Shown here: positions 1-10,216 of the stretch, one piece after another | Numbering within the stretch: position 1 is the first letter of the stretch | Layout of the letters: the number at the start of each line of letters is the position of its first letter | Assembly (NCBI RefSeq): GCF_003316765.1 | Contig: NZ_NIJF01000082.1 | Span: 1 to 64,000, forward strand | Direction: 5' to 3' | Source: Bacillus sp. P14.5 | GTDB lineage: Bacteria > Bacillota > Bacilli > Bacillales > Bacillaceae_B | Length of the DNA: 64,000 nt | The notes under the pieces: model-generated | The model's database searches: none | The model's input: only the letters and a program-made list of their open reading frames with translations | Told to the model about the DNA's origin: nothing | Translations under genes and position numbers: made by a program

Positions 1-504
1 GTTGAATTATATCTATTATAGATTGAACTTAGGTGCTTCCTGTAAGCCTGTTAGCATTCATACGCCTGTAACGTATCATGGATTTTAATATTAATTAATC
101 TTACTCACCCATATCTAACCTCACAATTTGGTGATATACACATTTCTATGTATCGCAGGTATAGACCCGTACATCCAGAAGTTTGTCAGCTTAACCTTTT
201 CTTTAGGTCATTTAAGCATTCTCACCATATTCAATCAACCCAAGCATCATGATTTACACCACCCCCGCGGGTAGGCTTTCGTCAGCTCATTTTAGCTGAT
301 ACGGTAAATTCTTACGCCTTTTCACCGAGCTCTTAACACTATCTTTCTTACTAAATCCAGTGCTAATCGACTAAGAGAGAACCCTTCCAAGCGTTACCTC
401 TTCATTTGATTCTTCGATATAATCCTTCAATTCCATAAGGAATTGTCTACCTTTTACCTGAGTAATGTGTAACCACTCTCAGCTGTAGTAGAAACATTTC
501 GCAC
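1..504 (-). mobile_element. Putative group II intron, 5' part (runs off left edge)
   Basis: Read on the minus strand, position 504 opens with GTGCG, the consensus 5' end of bacterial group II introns. From there to the window edge no frame is open, and short self-complementary segments are common, for example CAGCT/AGCTG at 283-298. The sequence just outside it (505-540) is a short hairpin followed by GGGGCAGGTTAGTT, the sort of stem-loop target such introns use. No reverse transcriptase is visible; it would lie beyond position 1. I could not fold the domains or match EBS/IBS pairs with certainty. The right end of an IS605/TnpB element or another structured RNA is the main alternative. Confidence 0.42.
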
Positions 505-518
505 AACTAACCTGCCCC

Positions 519-588
519 GTTAGCCGAAGATGCTAACGATTGCTGGCATAGTTGAAGGGAGGCGGCTGCTAGTTCAGAATACGCCTCC
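519..588. repeat. Two hairpins beside the putative intron end
   Basis: There are two inverted repeats. At 519-537, GTTAGC pairs with GCTAAC around a 7-base loop. At 558-588, GGAGGCG pairs with CGCCTCC. They lie immediately upstream (minus strand) of the GTGCG at 504, so they would be the 5' exon side of the intron. There is no coding potential across them. Confidence 0.5.
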
Positions 589-708
589 GTTTGTTAAATA
601 ACAGTTAAATAAGATGAATGCATTTCTTCGAATAGTTCACCAACTAATATAATTTGTTATAATTAAAATTAATTTGTAAAATAGAATTTTACGTTTGGAG
701 GTTCTCAG

Positions 709-873
709 TTGGATTTCTTTGTTGATTTATTTTGGGTTTTATTTGCTACCGCCTGCCTTACACTTTTGATAATTCTCATATACACCCAACATCAAATTAA
801 AAAGGAACAGGAATATCTGATAAAGTTAAATCACGAAATACTTGAAAAATTAACCAAAAAAGAAAGTGGTTAA
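709..873 (+). CDS. Small membrane protein, 54 aa
   Basis: A 54-codon gene with a TTG start, chosen because GGAGGT at 697-702 sits six bases upstream. Residues 3-25 form one hydrophobic membrane segment (begins MDFFVDLFWVLFATAC). It is followed by a charged Lys/Glu-rich cytoplasmic tail that should be helical (QIKKEQEYLIKLNHEILEKL). The pattern of one N-terminal helix plus a short coiled tail is common among uncharacterised Bacillus small proteins. I do not recognise a specific family and propose no function. A T-rich terminator hairpin overlaps its stop codon. Confidence 0.6.
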   Translation: MDFFVDLFWVLFATACLTLLIILIYTQHQIKKEQEYLIKLNHEILEKLTKKESG

Positions 874-895
874 TCTATTGAAGCTTTCTTTTTTG
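855..895 (+). terminator. Rho-independent terminator
   Basis: An A-rich arm ending GAAAG (862-866) pairs with CTTTCTTTTTT (884-894). It overlaps the stop codon of the small membrane protein gene. Confidence 0.5.
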
Positions 896-1008
896 TGTAG
901 CTTTTTGAGTCAAAGGTGTCTTCTATCCCGCAGGTCTCTTACTCAACAATGCTGCCCGTTTATGGAATAACAGCATTTACTTAGTCCTACCTTAATCTAC
1001 TTCCCTTT

Positions 1009-2262
1009 TTAATTGCCTCTTTGCGTCTGACATACTAAAGACTCTTTCTTTTTCCAGATAACTTGCTGAAATATAATACCCACCATACCTGTGAAGAAAA
1101 GAACTACTCCGATACCCCTAAATACTAGAATCACTCCAAGTTGTTGAATCAGTAAGCCACCAAGGAGCGGCCCGGCAATAAACAAGATACTTAACATAGA
1201 ATCCACTATGCCGGATATCCTGCCTATAGCTTCTCTTGGAGGCTCTTTCTGTATCATGTAATTCACAGCGGTTAGTGTTAGCCCTGTACCAATACCACCT
1301 ATAAATGCAAAAAATAGTGCTATGATAAGAGGGCTTTGATTATTTAAAAAACCCAATCCACCTGCCATTACACCGATCATCAAACTACCACTTCCGAAAA
1401 ACCATCCATATCTATTTATAGTCTCTATCTTTGTAAGTACTAAAATAACTAACAGTGCACCGCATCCAATTGCTGAAATTGCCCAGCCTGTCATCTCTGG
1501 CTTTTCAGGAAACAAATTGCTAAATAGTGTTACAAACTGAGCATCAACCATTTGAATGGTTAGGGTTATGATCATTCCGTAAAGGATACTTACCAATAAG
1601 ATTCTGCTCTTAAAAACTAGTTCCCAACCTTCTTTCCAGGTACTAAAGAATGTCGGATTAGTTTCCTCACGAATTCCTTCAGGTAAAGAGTTATTTCTTA
1701 TTGTTATTCTTGAAAAAATAATACCTGAAATGAAGAAGGAGGCAGCGTTAACAATAATTGAAATGTCGGGAGTGAATACACCTGAAACCGATCCCCCTAT
1801 TAGTGGACCAACAACTTTCACCAATTGTAGCAGGCTGCCATTGATGGTTACAGCTTTCATTATATTCTCTTCATCTACAATGTTGCGCATAAGCCCTTGT
1901 TGGGCAGGAAGACCTACCACACCAACAGTATTTCGGAGGAAAAGAACCAGCAAAGCCAATAATGGTGAAGATACCAACACAAGTAATATGGTTAGGGCAC
2001 CCCTGATCCAATCAGAATAGATAAGGATTCTCAACTTATCCTTTCTGTCAGAAAACACTCCTGCTAACTGGCCAAATAATGTACTTGGTATGGCGTACAT
2101 AACTGGAATCAAAGCAATTAACATTGGTTCAGCGTTCCATGTATACCTAAATAAAATAAGTACGGCGATGAAGTCAAACCAGTTTCCAAGATTAGAAAGA
2201 GCATTGGCTGAAAAAAACTTGATAAAATCCTGATGTCTCCATATCGAACTCTTTTCCTCCAT
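1009..2262 (-). CDS. MFS transporter (drug efflux-like)
   Basis: A 417-residue major facilitator of normal length with about twelve hydrophobic segments. A motif-A-like loop (GQLAGVFSDRKDKLR) follows TM2, as in the MFS_3/EntS group of efflux carriers. I use the ATG at 2262 rather than an in-frame ATG seven codons upstream, because GGAGGT lies seven bases before it. Substrate cannot be read from sequence. It lies just downstream of a winged-helix regulator on the same strand (gap about 60 bp), so the regulator probably controls it. Family assignment is firm; an antibiotic or toxic-compound exporter role is inference. Confidence 0.85.
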   Translation of the reverse strand: MEEKSSIWRHQDFIKFFSANALSNLGNWFDFIAVLILFRYTWNAEPMLIALIPVMYAIPSTLFGQLAGVFSDRKDKLRILIYSDWIRGALTILLVLVSSPLLALLVLFLRNTVGVVGLPAQQGLMRNIVDEENIMKAVTINGSLLQLVKVVGPLIGGSVSGVFTPDISIIVNAASFFISGIIFSRITIRNNSLPEGIREETNPTFFSTWKEGWELVFKSRILLVSILYGMIITLTIQMVDAQFVTLFSNLFPEKPEMTGWAISAIGCGALLVILVLTKIETINRYGWFFGSGSLMIGVMAGGLGFLNNQSPLIIALFFAFIGGIGTGLTLTAVNYMIQKEPPREAIGRISGIVDSMLSILFIAGPLLGGLLIQQLGVILVFRGIGVVLFFTGMVGIIFQQVIWKKKESLVCQTQRGN

Positions 2263-2321
2263 ATTTAATACCTCCACATTCATTCTTTAACAAATAATAA
2301 TGAATGAATGTCAGAGGAGTA

Positions 2322-3463
2322 TCAGAGCAAAGCGTCAAGTTCACGACTAATGATAAATTCTAATCCAGTCAACTTGTATTCCAATTCATATTGCTTTAAT
2401 CGACTTTTATATGTTTGGTTTAGTTCATAATACTTCTCAAAATCAGATATAAAGAAAAGAATGATATTCAAGCTAATAAACAATCCGGGTATGTACCTAG
2501 CTTTTTTAAACTGTTCCAGACTTCGATCAAAACAATACTTTGCTTGTGCTTCGTCATCATTGTACAGCGACTCTATCCCCTTAATGACTATAAAGCTGGC
2601 CTGCTCCCTTGAAAAAGGGTAAGCTTCGAGTTCTACCTCAATTTCTTTTAACCTTTTCTTAGCCCACTCACTATCTTTTTGCAAAAAATTAAGTACAGCT
2701 CTATAAAGTAAAGGTTTGGTATGAATCCATCTACCTTCTTTTCATGAATTACTTTTACAGATTGTTTCAAATGGTCTTTTGCTTCCTCCCACTTCCCAGT
2801 AAAAGCAAGGAGTGTCAATTGATTTAACCATTCCATTTCAAATCGATGTTCTTCTGGAACTTTATCGGACAACAATGCTCTTTTAAAATAATCCAGGCAT
2901 TTCTTCTTATCTTGCTCAATGTATGAGTATATGTGAAGTAAGTAAAAGCATCTATCCCAAAATGAAATTTCAGTTGCTTCAGCTATCCATCTGAAATTGC
3001 CCTTCATAAAATTGATATATAGACGGCTTTGCAGATTGAGTTCAAAGCCTAGAACAGATTGATTTTCCTCAAGGAGATTTAAGGCATCACCCTGACCATA
3101 TAACTGATATTTATTAAATAGCATATTCATACTAGAAGATACATCATCATCTTGTTTCAATGGACTGACATCTTCCTGCTTTCTTATCTTCAGCCGGTAA
3201 CCTATGCCTCTTAAAGTCTCGATACTAATTATAGGAGATATTGGATTTAACTTCTTTCTAACCCGGTAAATATGGTCATCAACTGTCCTATCAGTTGGTT
3301 CCTCTTGCGTCCATACTACTTCCAGGAGTTCTGCCCTCGTAAAGACTCGAGATGGATTCCTAAATAAGCATTCAAACAGTTGGAATTCCTTTCTTAAAAA
3401 TTGAATTTCTTCCGCTCGATACTTCACAATATAATCATCTTTAAAAAGCTTAATATCTTCCAT
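2322..3463 (-). pseudogene. Winged-helix transcriptional regulator with helical C-terminal domain, frameshifted
   Basis: Residues 1-95 form an OmpR/PhoB-type winged helix, with the recognition-helix region RTVDDHIYRVRKKL and wing RGIGYRL, but with no receiver domain before it. The rest is helical and TPR-like. The first frame (2648-3463) ends in a nonsense tail, while the second (2322-2684) continues the same helical domain. Adding one A to the CCAAACC near 2727-2733 joins them as GFIPKPLLYRAVLNFL. Read that way the protein has about 380 residues. It may therefore be an intact gene with a sequencing error rather than a true pseudogene. It probably regulates the adjacent MFS gene. Confidence 0.7.
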
Positions 3464-3705
3464 AATATCACCTATTTTGTATGAAATAGCTCATCAAACA
3501 AGACCCGAATCCGTCAATTGTCATAAGAAAATGCGCATAATAAATGTATCTAACTAAACTATCTCAATTATCCCATTTTTTCCTAATTTCAAGCAACACC
3601 GTTATTCCATTAAATGGCCCTTTAACGGAACAACCATTACTTTCAACCGCACCAAACATAAATTCTCCTTAAAGTAACTTGACCGGCAATTCCCACCCAA
3701 AACAA

Positions 3706-3743
3706 AAACCCCCTCAATCACAAAGGATCGAGAGGGTTTTAAT
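3706..3743 (-). terminator. Terminator of the RND efflux gene
   Basis: On the minus strand AAAACCCTCTCGATC pairs with GATTGAGGGGGTTTTT. The T-run lies downstream of the RND gene stop at 3753. Confidence 0.8.
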
Positions 3744-3752
3744 TATCTAATC

Positions 3753-6700
3753 TTAATTCTCTTCAATTTCTTTACGGTTCTTCTTCAACATTTTAGAAAG
3801 TACTTCATACACGATCGGCACAATCAATAATGTCAGGATTGTCGATGATGTCAGACCGCCGATTACAGTAATGGCAAGCCCTTTGGAAATCAAGGCAGAT
3901 CCGGCACCGCCAAGCACCATTGGTGACATCGCGCCAATTGTGGCAATCGCCGTCATCAGGATTGGACGAAGCCTTGTTGTTCCGGCTTCAACAATCGCAT
4001 CACGCAGCGGCATTCCATCGCGTTCCATATGGATGATTCGGTCCACAAGGACAATCGCATTTGTCACGACGATCCCGATCAACATCAGGAGACCCATCAT
4101 GACGGATACGGAGATGGTTTCTCCAGCGATCCAAAGTCCCACGAAGGAACCGATCACAGCAAATGGCAAGGAGAATAAGATCGCGAATGGGGCCAAACCT
4201 TCACCAAATGTTACAACCAGGATGAAGTACACAATCAGTACAGCCGCTAGCATGGCAATTCCAAGCTGTGTGAATGTTTCTTCCATATCGGCAGCCACAC
4301 CAGCTACTCCAATTTCTACAGTATCCGGCAGGTCAAGCTCATCAATTCCCTCTTCAGCTTGAGCGGTTGCGGCAGATACGTCGTCTGTCGTTACAGTACC
4401 TGAAACTGTTGCGTAATATTCACCTTCACTGCGGGAAAGAGTGTTATAGGTCGTACCCTCTTCTGTCGTTACCAGCTCGGATAGCGGCATAGTCGAACCA
4501 GTTGCAGTAGGAATTTCTGTCTCGAGAAGTTCATCAATGGATGCTGCGTCCGTTTTTTCTTCGCGCTGAACGATGACGTCAAGTTCTTCACCATCATTTT
4601 CAACCGTTGTCAGTACTTCTTCTGAACCGGAAGCAGTTAGTGCGCCAACGATTTGTCCTGTCGTCAGTCCATATTGCATCACATTCTCGTGATCGACCTT
4701 CAAGACATGCTCCACATACGGATTTTCCATATCAGATGACACATCTTCCAGGTTTTCCACATCGTTCAAGGTGTCTTCTATTTCGTTAACAGCAGTATTT
4801 AGATCCTCTAAATCTTCACTGTACAATGTGTAGCTGACTTCATTAGAAGAGATTCCTCCTCCGCCCATCATGTCCTGTGATTTCCATTCACCTGATTGGC
4901 CGATGTTAAAGACATACTCTTCAACTTCCTCTTTGACGTCAGAGAAGTTTTCCGTATCCTCATCAAAGAAGAGATACAAGAGCGCTCCGTTGCTTCCGCC
5001 CATCATCATAGAAGAGGCATCTGCCGTATTGCTGTTGTTGAATGATAACTGAACAGTTTCCAGATCTTCACGCTGCATTAGTTCCTGTTCAACTTCTTCA
5101 AGATTTTCTAACGTTTCATCCTCAAGTTCACCAGCAGCTGGTGTGTACGTCAAATAGATTGTTTTTCCTCTTCAGATCCCATAAAGCTGAAACCTATAAA
5201 AGGAGTTAAAGCAAGTGAACCCGCCAGCAGAACAACCGCTAAGATGGATGTGATGATTTTGTGGTTCAGTACTTTTATCAATACACCTCTATACCACTTT
5301 GCAAGTCTTCCAACCTCTTCATGCTTCGATGTCTTTTTCTCTCCGTATAATGACTTGCGGAATAAGAAGTGAGACAGCGCCGGAACGATGGTAATCGCTA
5401 CAAGCAGTGAGGCGCCAAGAGCAAATGCCATCGTCAAGGCGAATGGTCTGAACAGCTCGCCAACCATCCCGCCGACAAACATCAGCGGCGCGAACACGGC
5501 TACCGTTACCAGCGTTGAAGATAAAATCGGCTTAAACATTTCGATTGTCGCTTCACGGATCAAGGCACGCCCGCGCAGCTTCTCTTCCTGCAGGTGCATA
5601 CGTCTATATATATTTTCCACTACAACAATCGAGTCATCGATAACACGGCCGATCGCCACCGTTATCGCACCCAATGTCATGATGTTTAATGTGATATCAA
5701 GCCAGTTCAACAGCAGGAATGCCATAAAGATTGAAACTGGGATGGATATAATGGAAATGATTGTTGACTTGAAGTCACGAAGGAATAACAGAATGATGAT
5801 GACTGCGAACAAGCCGCCAAACAATGCTTTTTCCACCATTGTGAAAACAGAGTCTTCAATCGGTTCTGCCTGGTCCAGAGTAACATCAATGACCAAACCG
5901 TCCATATCCTCTTCTTGTTGGGCTACTGCATCTTTAACAGCATTCACGACATCTACTGTATTCGCTTCCTGCCCCTTTGTTACTTGGATAGCAATCGCTT
6001 CTTCTCCATTTGTACGGGAAATGGATTGTACGCGGCCGACTGTTTCAATCTCGGCAATTTCCCCTAATGTAACAAATGGGGTTTGGTTTGCCTCTGACGG
6101 AGTAACAGGGATCTGCAGTTCTTTCAATTGATCGATGGTTTTAATGTCACCGTCAATCGCAAGAGCTTCTTCACCGTCTTCAAATTCCTGCAATCCAAGG
6201 GACAGAGCCATGTCGCTCGCCTGGACCATCTGCTTGACCGTATCTTCGGTCAGCCCTAGAGATGCCATCTTCTCTTGGTCATAGGTAAACTCTACTTCTT
6301 CCAAATGCTGGCCGGTAATCGTTGTTGATCCTACTCCTTCGATCTTATCGATTTCCGGTAAAATTGATTCTTCAACAGTTGTGGAAAGATCAACAATATC
6401 TCCCTCTGTACTGCTGACGGATAATGCCACTACCGGCATCATGTTCATACTGAGTGCCATGATTGATGGCTCCTCCGCACCTTCCGGCAATGAAATATTA
6501 TCTATGGCTGATTCCAGTTCACGTTTCTTCTCGTCCATATCGACGCCATATTCATATTCGATCTGAACCTGTGACACGTTAGCTGAAGAATTCGAATAAA
6601 CAGCCTTAACATCTTCTAGACCTTCAATCGACTGCTCCATAGGCATGGATATATCATCCATGACCTGCTCAGCTGTGGCACCTGGATACACATCCATAAC

Positions 6701-6841
6701 AATTAAGTACGGAATCGATACATCCGGTATACTTTCCATTTTCATCTGTGTGCCGGAATATAAACCAGAAACTGTAATGATAATCGTCAATAACCATACA
6801 GCAAGTTTATTTCTCAGGACAAAATTCACTAAACTTTTCAA
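3753..6841 (-). pseudogene. swrC: RND efflux transporter SwrC-type, split by one frameshift
   Basis: A proton-driven inner-membrane exporter of the AcrB superfamily, closest in architecture to B. subtilis SwrC (YerP; surfactin resistance and swarming), and near the usual length at about 1,029 codons. The N-terminal half (5150-6841) has TM1, a porter domain, and TM4 with IDDSIVVVEN carrying the paired acidic residues of the proton relay. The C-terminal half (3753-5153) has the second porter domain and TM10 with NAIVLVDR. At 5153 the frame breaks in GAGGAAAAACAATC; one extra A restores EEKTIYLTYTPAAGEL. The start is the TTG at 6841, preceded by AGGAAGGTG, giving MKSLVNFVLRNK. It is divergent from a TetR gene and has two operators in front. 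Confidence 0.85.
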
Positions 6842-6898
6842 TAAAAGCACCTTCCTCTTCCCTTTTGAATAAGGTTGACACCTTTGATATAATGTAAA

Positions 6899-6957
6899 TG
6901 ACCGGTTAGTCATAACCTTATTTTCAATAAATCAAATATAACTGACCGACCAGTCAG
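6899..6957. promoter_or_regulatory. Two TetR-type operators between swrC and its regulator
   Basis: There are two matching palindromes: TGAC-CGGTTA-GTCA at 6899-6912 and CTGAC-CGACCA-GTCAG at 6942-6957. Both fit TGAC-N6-GTCA, and their starts are about four helical turns apart. They fill the leader between the two divergent genes, so the TetR product most likely represses the pump, and possibly itself. Confidence 0.72.
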
Positions 6958-7003
6958 ACGTCAATGACTTTATTACTATTCACACGTTTATTTACGGATC
7001 CTG

Positions 7004-7033
7004 TTAACAAAAGTTTCACATTTGGGATATACT
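7004..7033 (+). promoter_or_regulatory. Sigma-A promoter of the tetR gene
   Basis: TTAACA at 7004-7009 and TATACT at 7028-7033 with an 18-bp spacer. It lies 34 bp before the ATG at 7067. Confidence 0.55.
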
Positions 7034-7066
7034 ATAAATTCGAACTTGGCCTTCCGGGGGGATATT

Positions 7067-7918
7067 ATGAAGGAAAAAGAGATGCAGATAATTGAAGTGG
7101 GAATGAGGCTTTTTGCCAGCAAGGGATTTTCAACCACCTCGGTCCAGGAAATCGCCACAGAAAGCGGGATTTCAAAAGGCGCATTTTACTTACACTTCAA
7201 AACAAAAGATGATCTATTACTAGGTATTTTACAATATCACTTTGACATGATTAACAAAGCAGTCAGCGATGAAACAAAAGATATAGAAGACCCTCGCGAA
7301 AGACTAATAAGAGAACAAATGGCGATTTACTCCCATTTCATCACCCATCGCGACCTTCTCGTCATGCTTGCCAAAGAGCAGGCAATCCCCAGAAATGAGA
7401 CTGTTAAGCAGCTCATATTTGAAAAAAAGATGGAAAGGCAACTGGAATATCGAAAAAGCATCATAGACATTTACGGTCCTGAAATCGAACCGTTCTCCTG
7501 GGATCTTACCCTCATCTTTGAAGGAATCATCAAATCCTATATGAGCGTCCTGATGTTTTCCACCCAGGATTTTGACCTGAGAAGCTTAACAGAATACATG
7601 CTGAACAGACTTGACAGCATCGTCAAGGACATCCATAAAGACAAGCCTTTCTTTACAAAAGAAAAGGCCGAAACGGTTTTAGCCAATTTCTTGTTTTCCG
7701 ACCAGCCGAAACTGGCCACTGTCATGAAAGACCTGGAAGACGAAATCGAAAAACTGGGAGCAGACGAACTGACGGTTACCCTTCAAGTGTTAAAAGAGGA
7801 ACTCGGGAAGGAAACTCCCAGAGGACCGGTCATTCAGGGGATGCTGTCTAATTTCTCGGGATATCCAAGCTTGAATTCTTACCGCGAATTTATTTCTCAA
7901 CATTTTTTGGAGAAATGA
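7067..7918 (+). CDS. TetR/AcrR family repressor of the RND pump
   Basis: A 283-residue regulator. Residues 1-50 are a TetR_N helix-turn-helix (FASKGFSTTSVQEIATESG then SKGAFYLHFKTKDDLL, matching the family pattern). The rest is a long helical ligand-binding domain, longer than the typical 190-200 residues of the family. The ATG at 7067 follows GGGGGG with a good spacing; an in-frame start 15 codons earlier would overlap the -10 element. It is transcribed divergently from the SwrC-type pump, and two palindromic operators occupy the shared leader. DNA-binding family is certain; the ligand and the pump as target are inferred from arrangement. Confidence 0.88.
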   Translation: MKEKEMQIIEVGMRLFASKGFSTTSVQEIATESGISKGAFYLHFKTKDDLLLGILQYHFDMINKAVSDETKDIEDPRERLIREQMAIYSHFITHRDLLVMLAKEQAIPRNETVKQLIFEKKMERQLEYRKSIIDIYGPEIEPFSWDLTLIFEGIIKSYMSVLMFSTQDFDLRSLTEYMLNRLDSIVKDIHKDKPFFTKEKAETVLANFLFSDQPKLATVMKDLEDEIEKLGADELTVTLQVLKEELGKETPRGPVIQGMLSNFSGYPSLNSYREFISQHFLEK

Positions 7919-7978
7919 TTTTTGTGACAGGTGGACCTTATTTCATATAAGAATCGATTAGCCAAAAACTTTTTAAAA

Positions 7979-8019
7979 GGGGCTTTAGTCATCTTTATCG
8001 ATGATTAAAGCCCCTTTTC
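7979..8019 (+). terminator. Terminator of the tetR gene
   Basis: GGGGCTTTAGTCATC pairs with GATGATTAAAGCCCC, followed by TTTTCC. Confidence 0.85.
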
Positions 8020-8074
8020 CTATACATATTACTAATTATGCTAATACACACTCTCATTAGATAAGCAAAATAGT

Positions 8075-8152
8075 TGAAAATAATTCTCAATTAGTAGTTG
8101 CTTTGTAAATGCTAGTATAATATAATCATGTTGCGAATGAAAATCATTATCA
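8075..8152 (+). promoter_or_regulatory. Promoter flanked by two Fur boxes
   Basis: TTGCTT (8098-8103) and TATAAT (8121-8126) are 17 bp apart. TGAAAAT-C-ATTATCA at 8138-8152 matches the 7-1-7 Fur consensus at 14 of 15 positions. A weaker copy, TGAAAAT-A-ATTCTCA, lies at 8075-8089. The arrangement predicts Fur repression of the siderophore operon when iron is sufficient. Confidence 0.78.
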
Positions 8153-8171
8153 CTAAAAGGAGATTGGAGTC

Positions 8172-9152
8172 ATGAATAAGAAATTATTACTATTTATCGT
8201 TGCATGTATGCTCTCTGTTCTGGTCCTAGCAGCATGTGGAAACAATGAGGAAGCAGGTTCAGAGGTAAATGAATCTGATGACAGTTCAAACACTGCAGAA
8301 GAAACGGAAGCTATTGAAGTTACTCATGCCATGGGCACAACGACGATTGAAGAAAAGCCTTTGCGTGTAGTTTCACTTTACCAGGGAGCAACAGATACAA
8401 TATTAGCTTTTGATGTTACACCAGTTGGAGTCGTTGAATCATGGGTGGAACTGCCGATGTACGATTACATAAAAGATGATTTGCAGGAAGTTACCTATCT
8501 TGGACAGGAAACACAACCCAATCTGGAAGAAATCTCCGCTTTGAAGCCAGATATCATTTTTGCCTCTAAAATCCGTCATGAAGAGATATACGATCAGCTG
8601 ACCCAAATTGCACCTACGATTGTCAATGAAACGATCTATGACTTTAAAGAAACAACGAACCTGATCGGTCAAGCGCTCGGGGAAGAAGAAAAAGCTGAGA
8701 GTCTCTTAGCTGAGTGGGATGGCCGTGTTGCTGATTTTCAAGAGAAAATCGGCTCAGAAGAGAGCTGGCCTATGAGTGCTGCGGTACTGAACTACCGCCC
8801 CGATCATGCACGTATTTACGTGACAGGATTTGCAGGGTCCATTCTCCAGGAGCTTGGGTTTAAAGAACCAATCGAGCTTCAGGGAAAGAATGAAGAAATT
8901 GTCATGCTGAATGATAAAGAAGCCATTCCGCAAATGAACGCAGATGTATTCTTCCAATTCATGGAGGAGACTCCCGACGTACAGAAGAACTTTGAAGAGT
9001 GGACAGCCCACCCGCTATATCAAAATCTTGAGGCCGTAAAAAATGATAATGTTTATACCGTTGATGAGGTCTCATGGAATATGGCTGGAGGATTACAGGC
9101 AGCAAATCTGATGCTTGATGATATTTATGAGTATTTCGAGGTTGAGCAATAA
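8172..9152 (+). CDS. yfiY: Ferric-siderophore ABC transporter, substrate-binding lipoprotein
   Basis: Cell-surface lipoprotein receptor for an iron-siderophore complex. The first 21 residues are a lipoprotein signal with lipobox LAAC, followed by an Asn/Ser/Glu-rich linker. Then come the two lobes of a class III (FepB/FecB-like) periplasmic-binding fold, with the typical PNLEEISALKPDIIFASK segment near residue 115. At 326 residues it has normal length. RBS AAAGGAGA precedes the ATG. It is the first gene of an operon with two FecCD permeases and a FhuF-like reductase, behind Fur boxes. It resembles B. subtilis YfiY (schizokinen/arthrobactin uptake); the actual ligand is unknown. Confidence 0.85.
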   Translation: MNKKLLLFIVACMLSVLVLAACGNNEEAGSEVNESDDSSNTAEETEAIEVTHAMGTTTIEEKPLRVVSLYQGATDTILAFDVTPVGVVESWVELPMYDYIKDDLQEVTYLGQETQPNLEEISALKPDIIFASKIRHEEIYDQLTQIAPTIVNETIYDFKETTNLIGQALGEEEKAESLLAEWDGRVADFQEKIGSEESWPMSAAVLNYRPDHARIYVTGFAGSILQELGFKEPIELQGKNEEIVMLNDKEAIPQMNADVFFQFMEETPDVQKNFEEWTAHPLYQNLEAVKNDNVYTVDEVSWNMAGGLQAANLMLDDIYEYFEVEQ

Positions 9153-9212
9153 GAATGACTGAAGGGGAAGCATCATGCGTCCCCTTTTTATCATGAAAGA
9201 AGAGGCGTTTAT

Positions 9213-10216
9213 ATGTTGCATTCTCCCCTATATAAATTTATCGGACTGATCAGTTTAATAATGGCTGTAATCCTATTGTTTTTATCAAGTCTTGCCGTGG
9301 GACAGACCTCCATTCCTCTTTCGGAAACCTGGGAGGCGCTGATCCAATATGACCCTGACAACACAAACCATTTAATTATTGGCACCTCGCGGCTGTCGAG
9401 GGCAGTCATATCCATTGTCATTGGTATGAACCTCGCATTGGCAGGTGTATTTGTGCAGGCATTAACTAGAAATCCGCTTGCCGCACCTGATCTTTTAGGG
9501 ATTAATGCAGGAGCGATTTTCTTTATTGTCTTTGCCATTACCTGGCTTGAAGTATCCTCGCTTTCCGGGTATATGTGGTTTGCTTTTCTGGGAGCTGCTG
9601 TTGCAGGGGGAACAGTGTTTTTCTTGGAAGCCTTGGCCGGGATGGCCTCACCCCCATCAAAGTCCTTCTTGCCGGTGTTGCACTAACGGCCTTGTTTGTT
9701 TCATTTACGCAAGGGATGCTTGTTATAGATGAACAATCCATCCAAACAGTCCTTTTTTGGATTGCAGGCTCAGTCGCAGGACGTGATATGGATCTCCTGA
9801 TGTCCGTCCTGCCGTTTTTGGTGAGTGCGCTTATAGTAAGCTTCTTTATGGCGCGTCCAATGGGGATTTTTTCTTCGGGTGATGATGTGGCGAAGGGACT
9901 CGGACAGAAAGTAGGTTTGCTTAAGCTGACACTGGGACTTTTAGTTATTGTGCTGGCTGGCAGTTCTGTGGCTGTTGTGGGTTCAATTGGATTTATAGGC
10001 CTGATCGTCCCTCATATGGCGAAAAGCCTGGTGGGTACTGATTATCGCTGGGTCCTGCCATATAGCGGTCTGTTAGGAGCAGCTATTTTATTGTCGGCAG
10101 ATGTAGCGGCCCGTATCATCATTGCCCCGCAGGAAGTACCAATTGGAGTTATGACAGCAATAATCGGCGGGCCTTTCTTTATATACCTCGCTAAAAAAGG
10201 AGTGTCGAAAAAATGA
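9213..10216 (+). pseudogene. yfiZ: Iron-siderophore ABC permease (FecCD), frameshifted
   Basis: Membrane subunit of the siderophore importer. The first frame (ATG 9213) encodes TM1-4, including RNPLAAPDLLGINAGA, a hallmark of FecCD permeases. It then runs into a stop at 9686. A second frame carries DGLTPIKVLLAGVALTAL onward to the end at 10216, including the GFIGLIVPHMAK motif that faces the ATPase. Adding one G to the GCCGGGATGG at about 9637 fuses both halves as LAGDGLTPIKVLLAGV into a normal protein of about 335 residues. The 3' end overlaps the next permease by four bases (ATGA), showing that translation of this frame is expected. A sequencing error is likelier than loss. Confidence 0.8.

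Noticed and set aside
283..310. Plus-strand GCTGATACGG similar to the Ll.LtrB intron domain I
   Set aside because: Only one short match, with no GTGCG start or other intron features on that strand; the minus-strand reading is better supported.
5140..5160. Programmed -1 frameshift in swrC
   Set aside because: The A5 run is not a canonical slippery heptamer in the needed phase, no stimulatory stem is evident, and the same kind of defect recurs in many unrelated genes here.
5388..6131. Long antisense frame of 247 codons opposite swrC
   Set aside because: Shadow of the conserved RND gene; Ser/Thr/Ile-rich composition without any domain or ribosome binding site.
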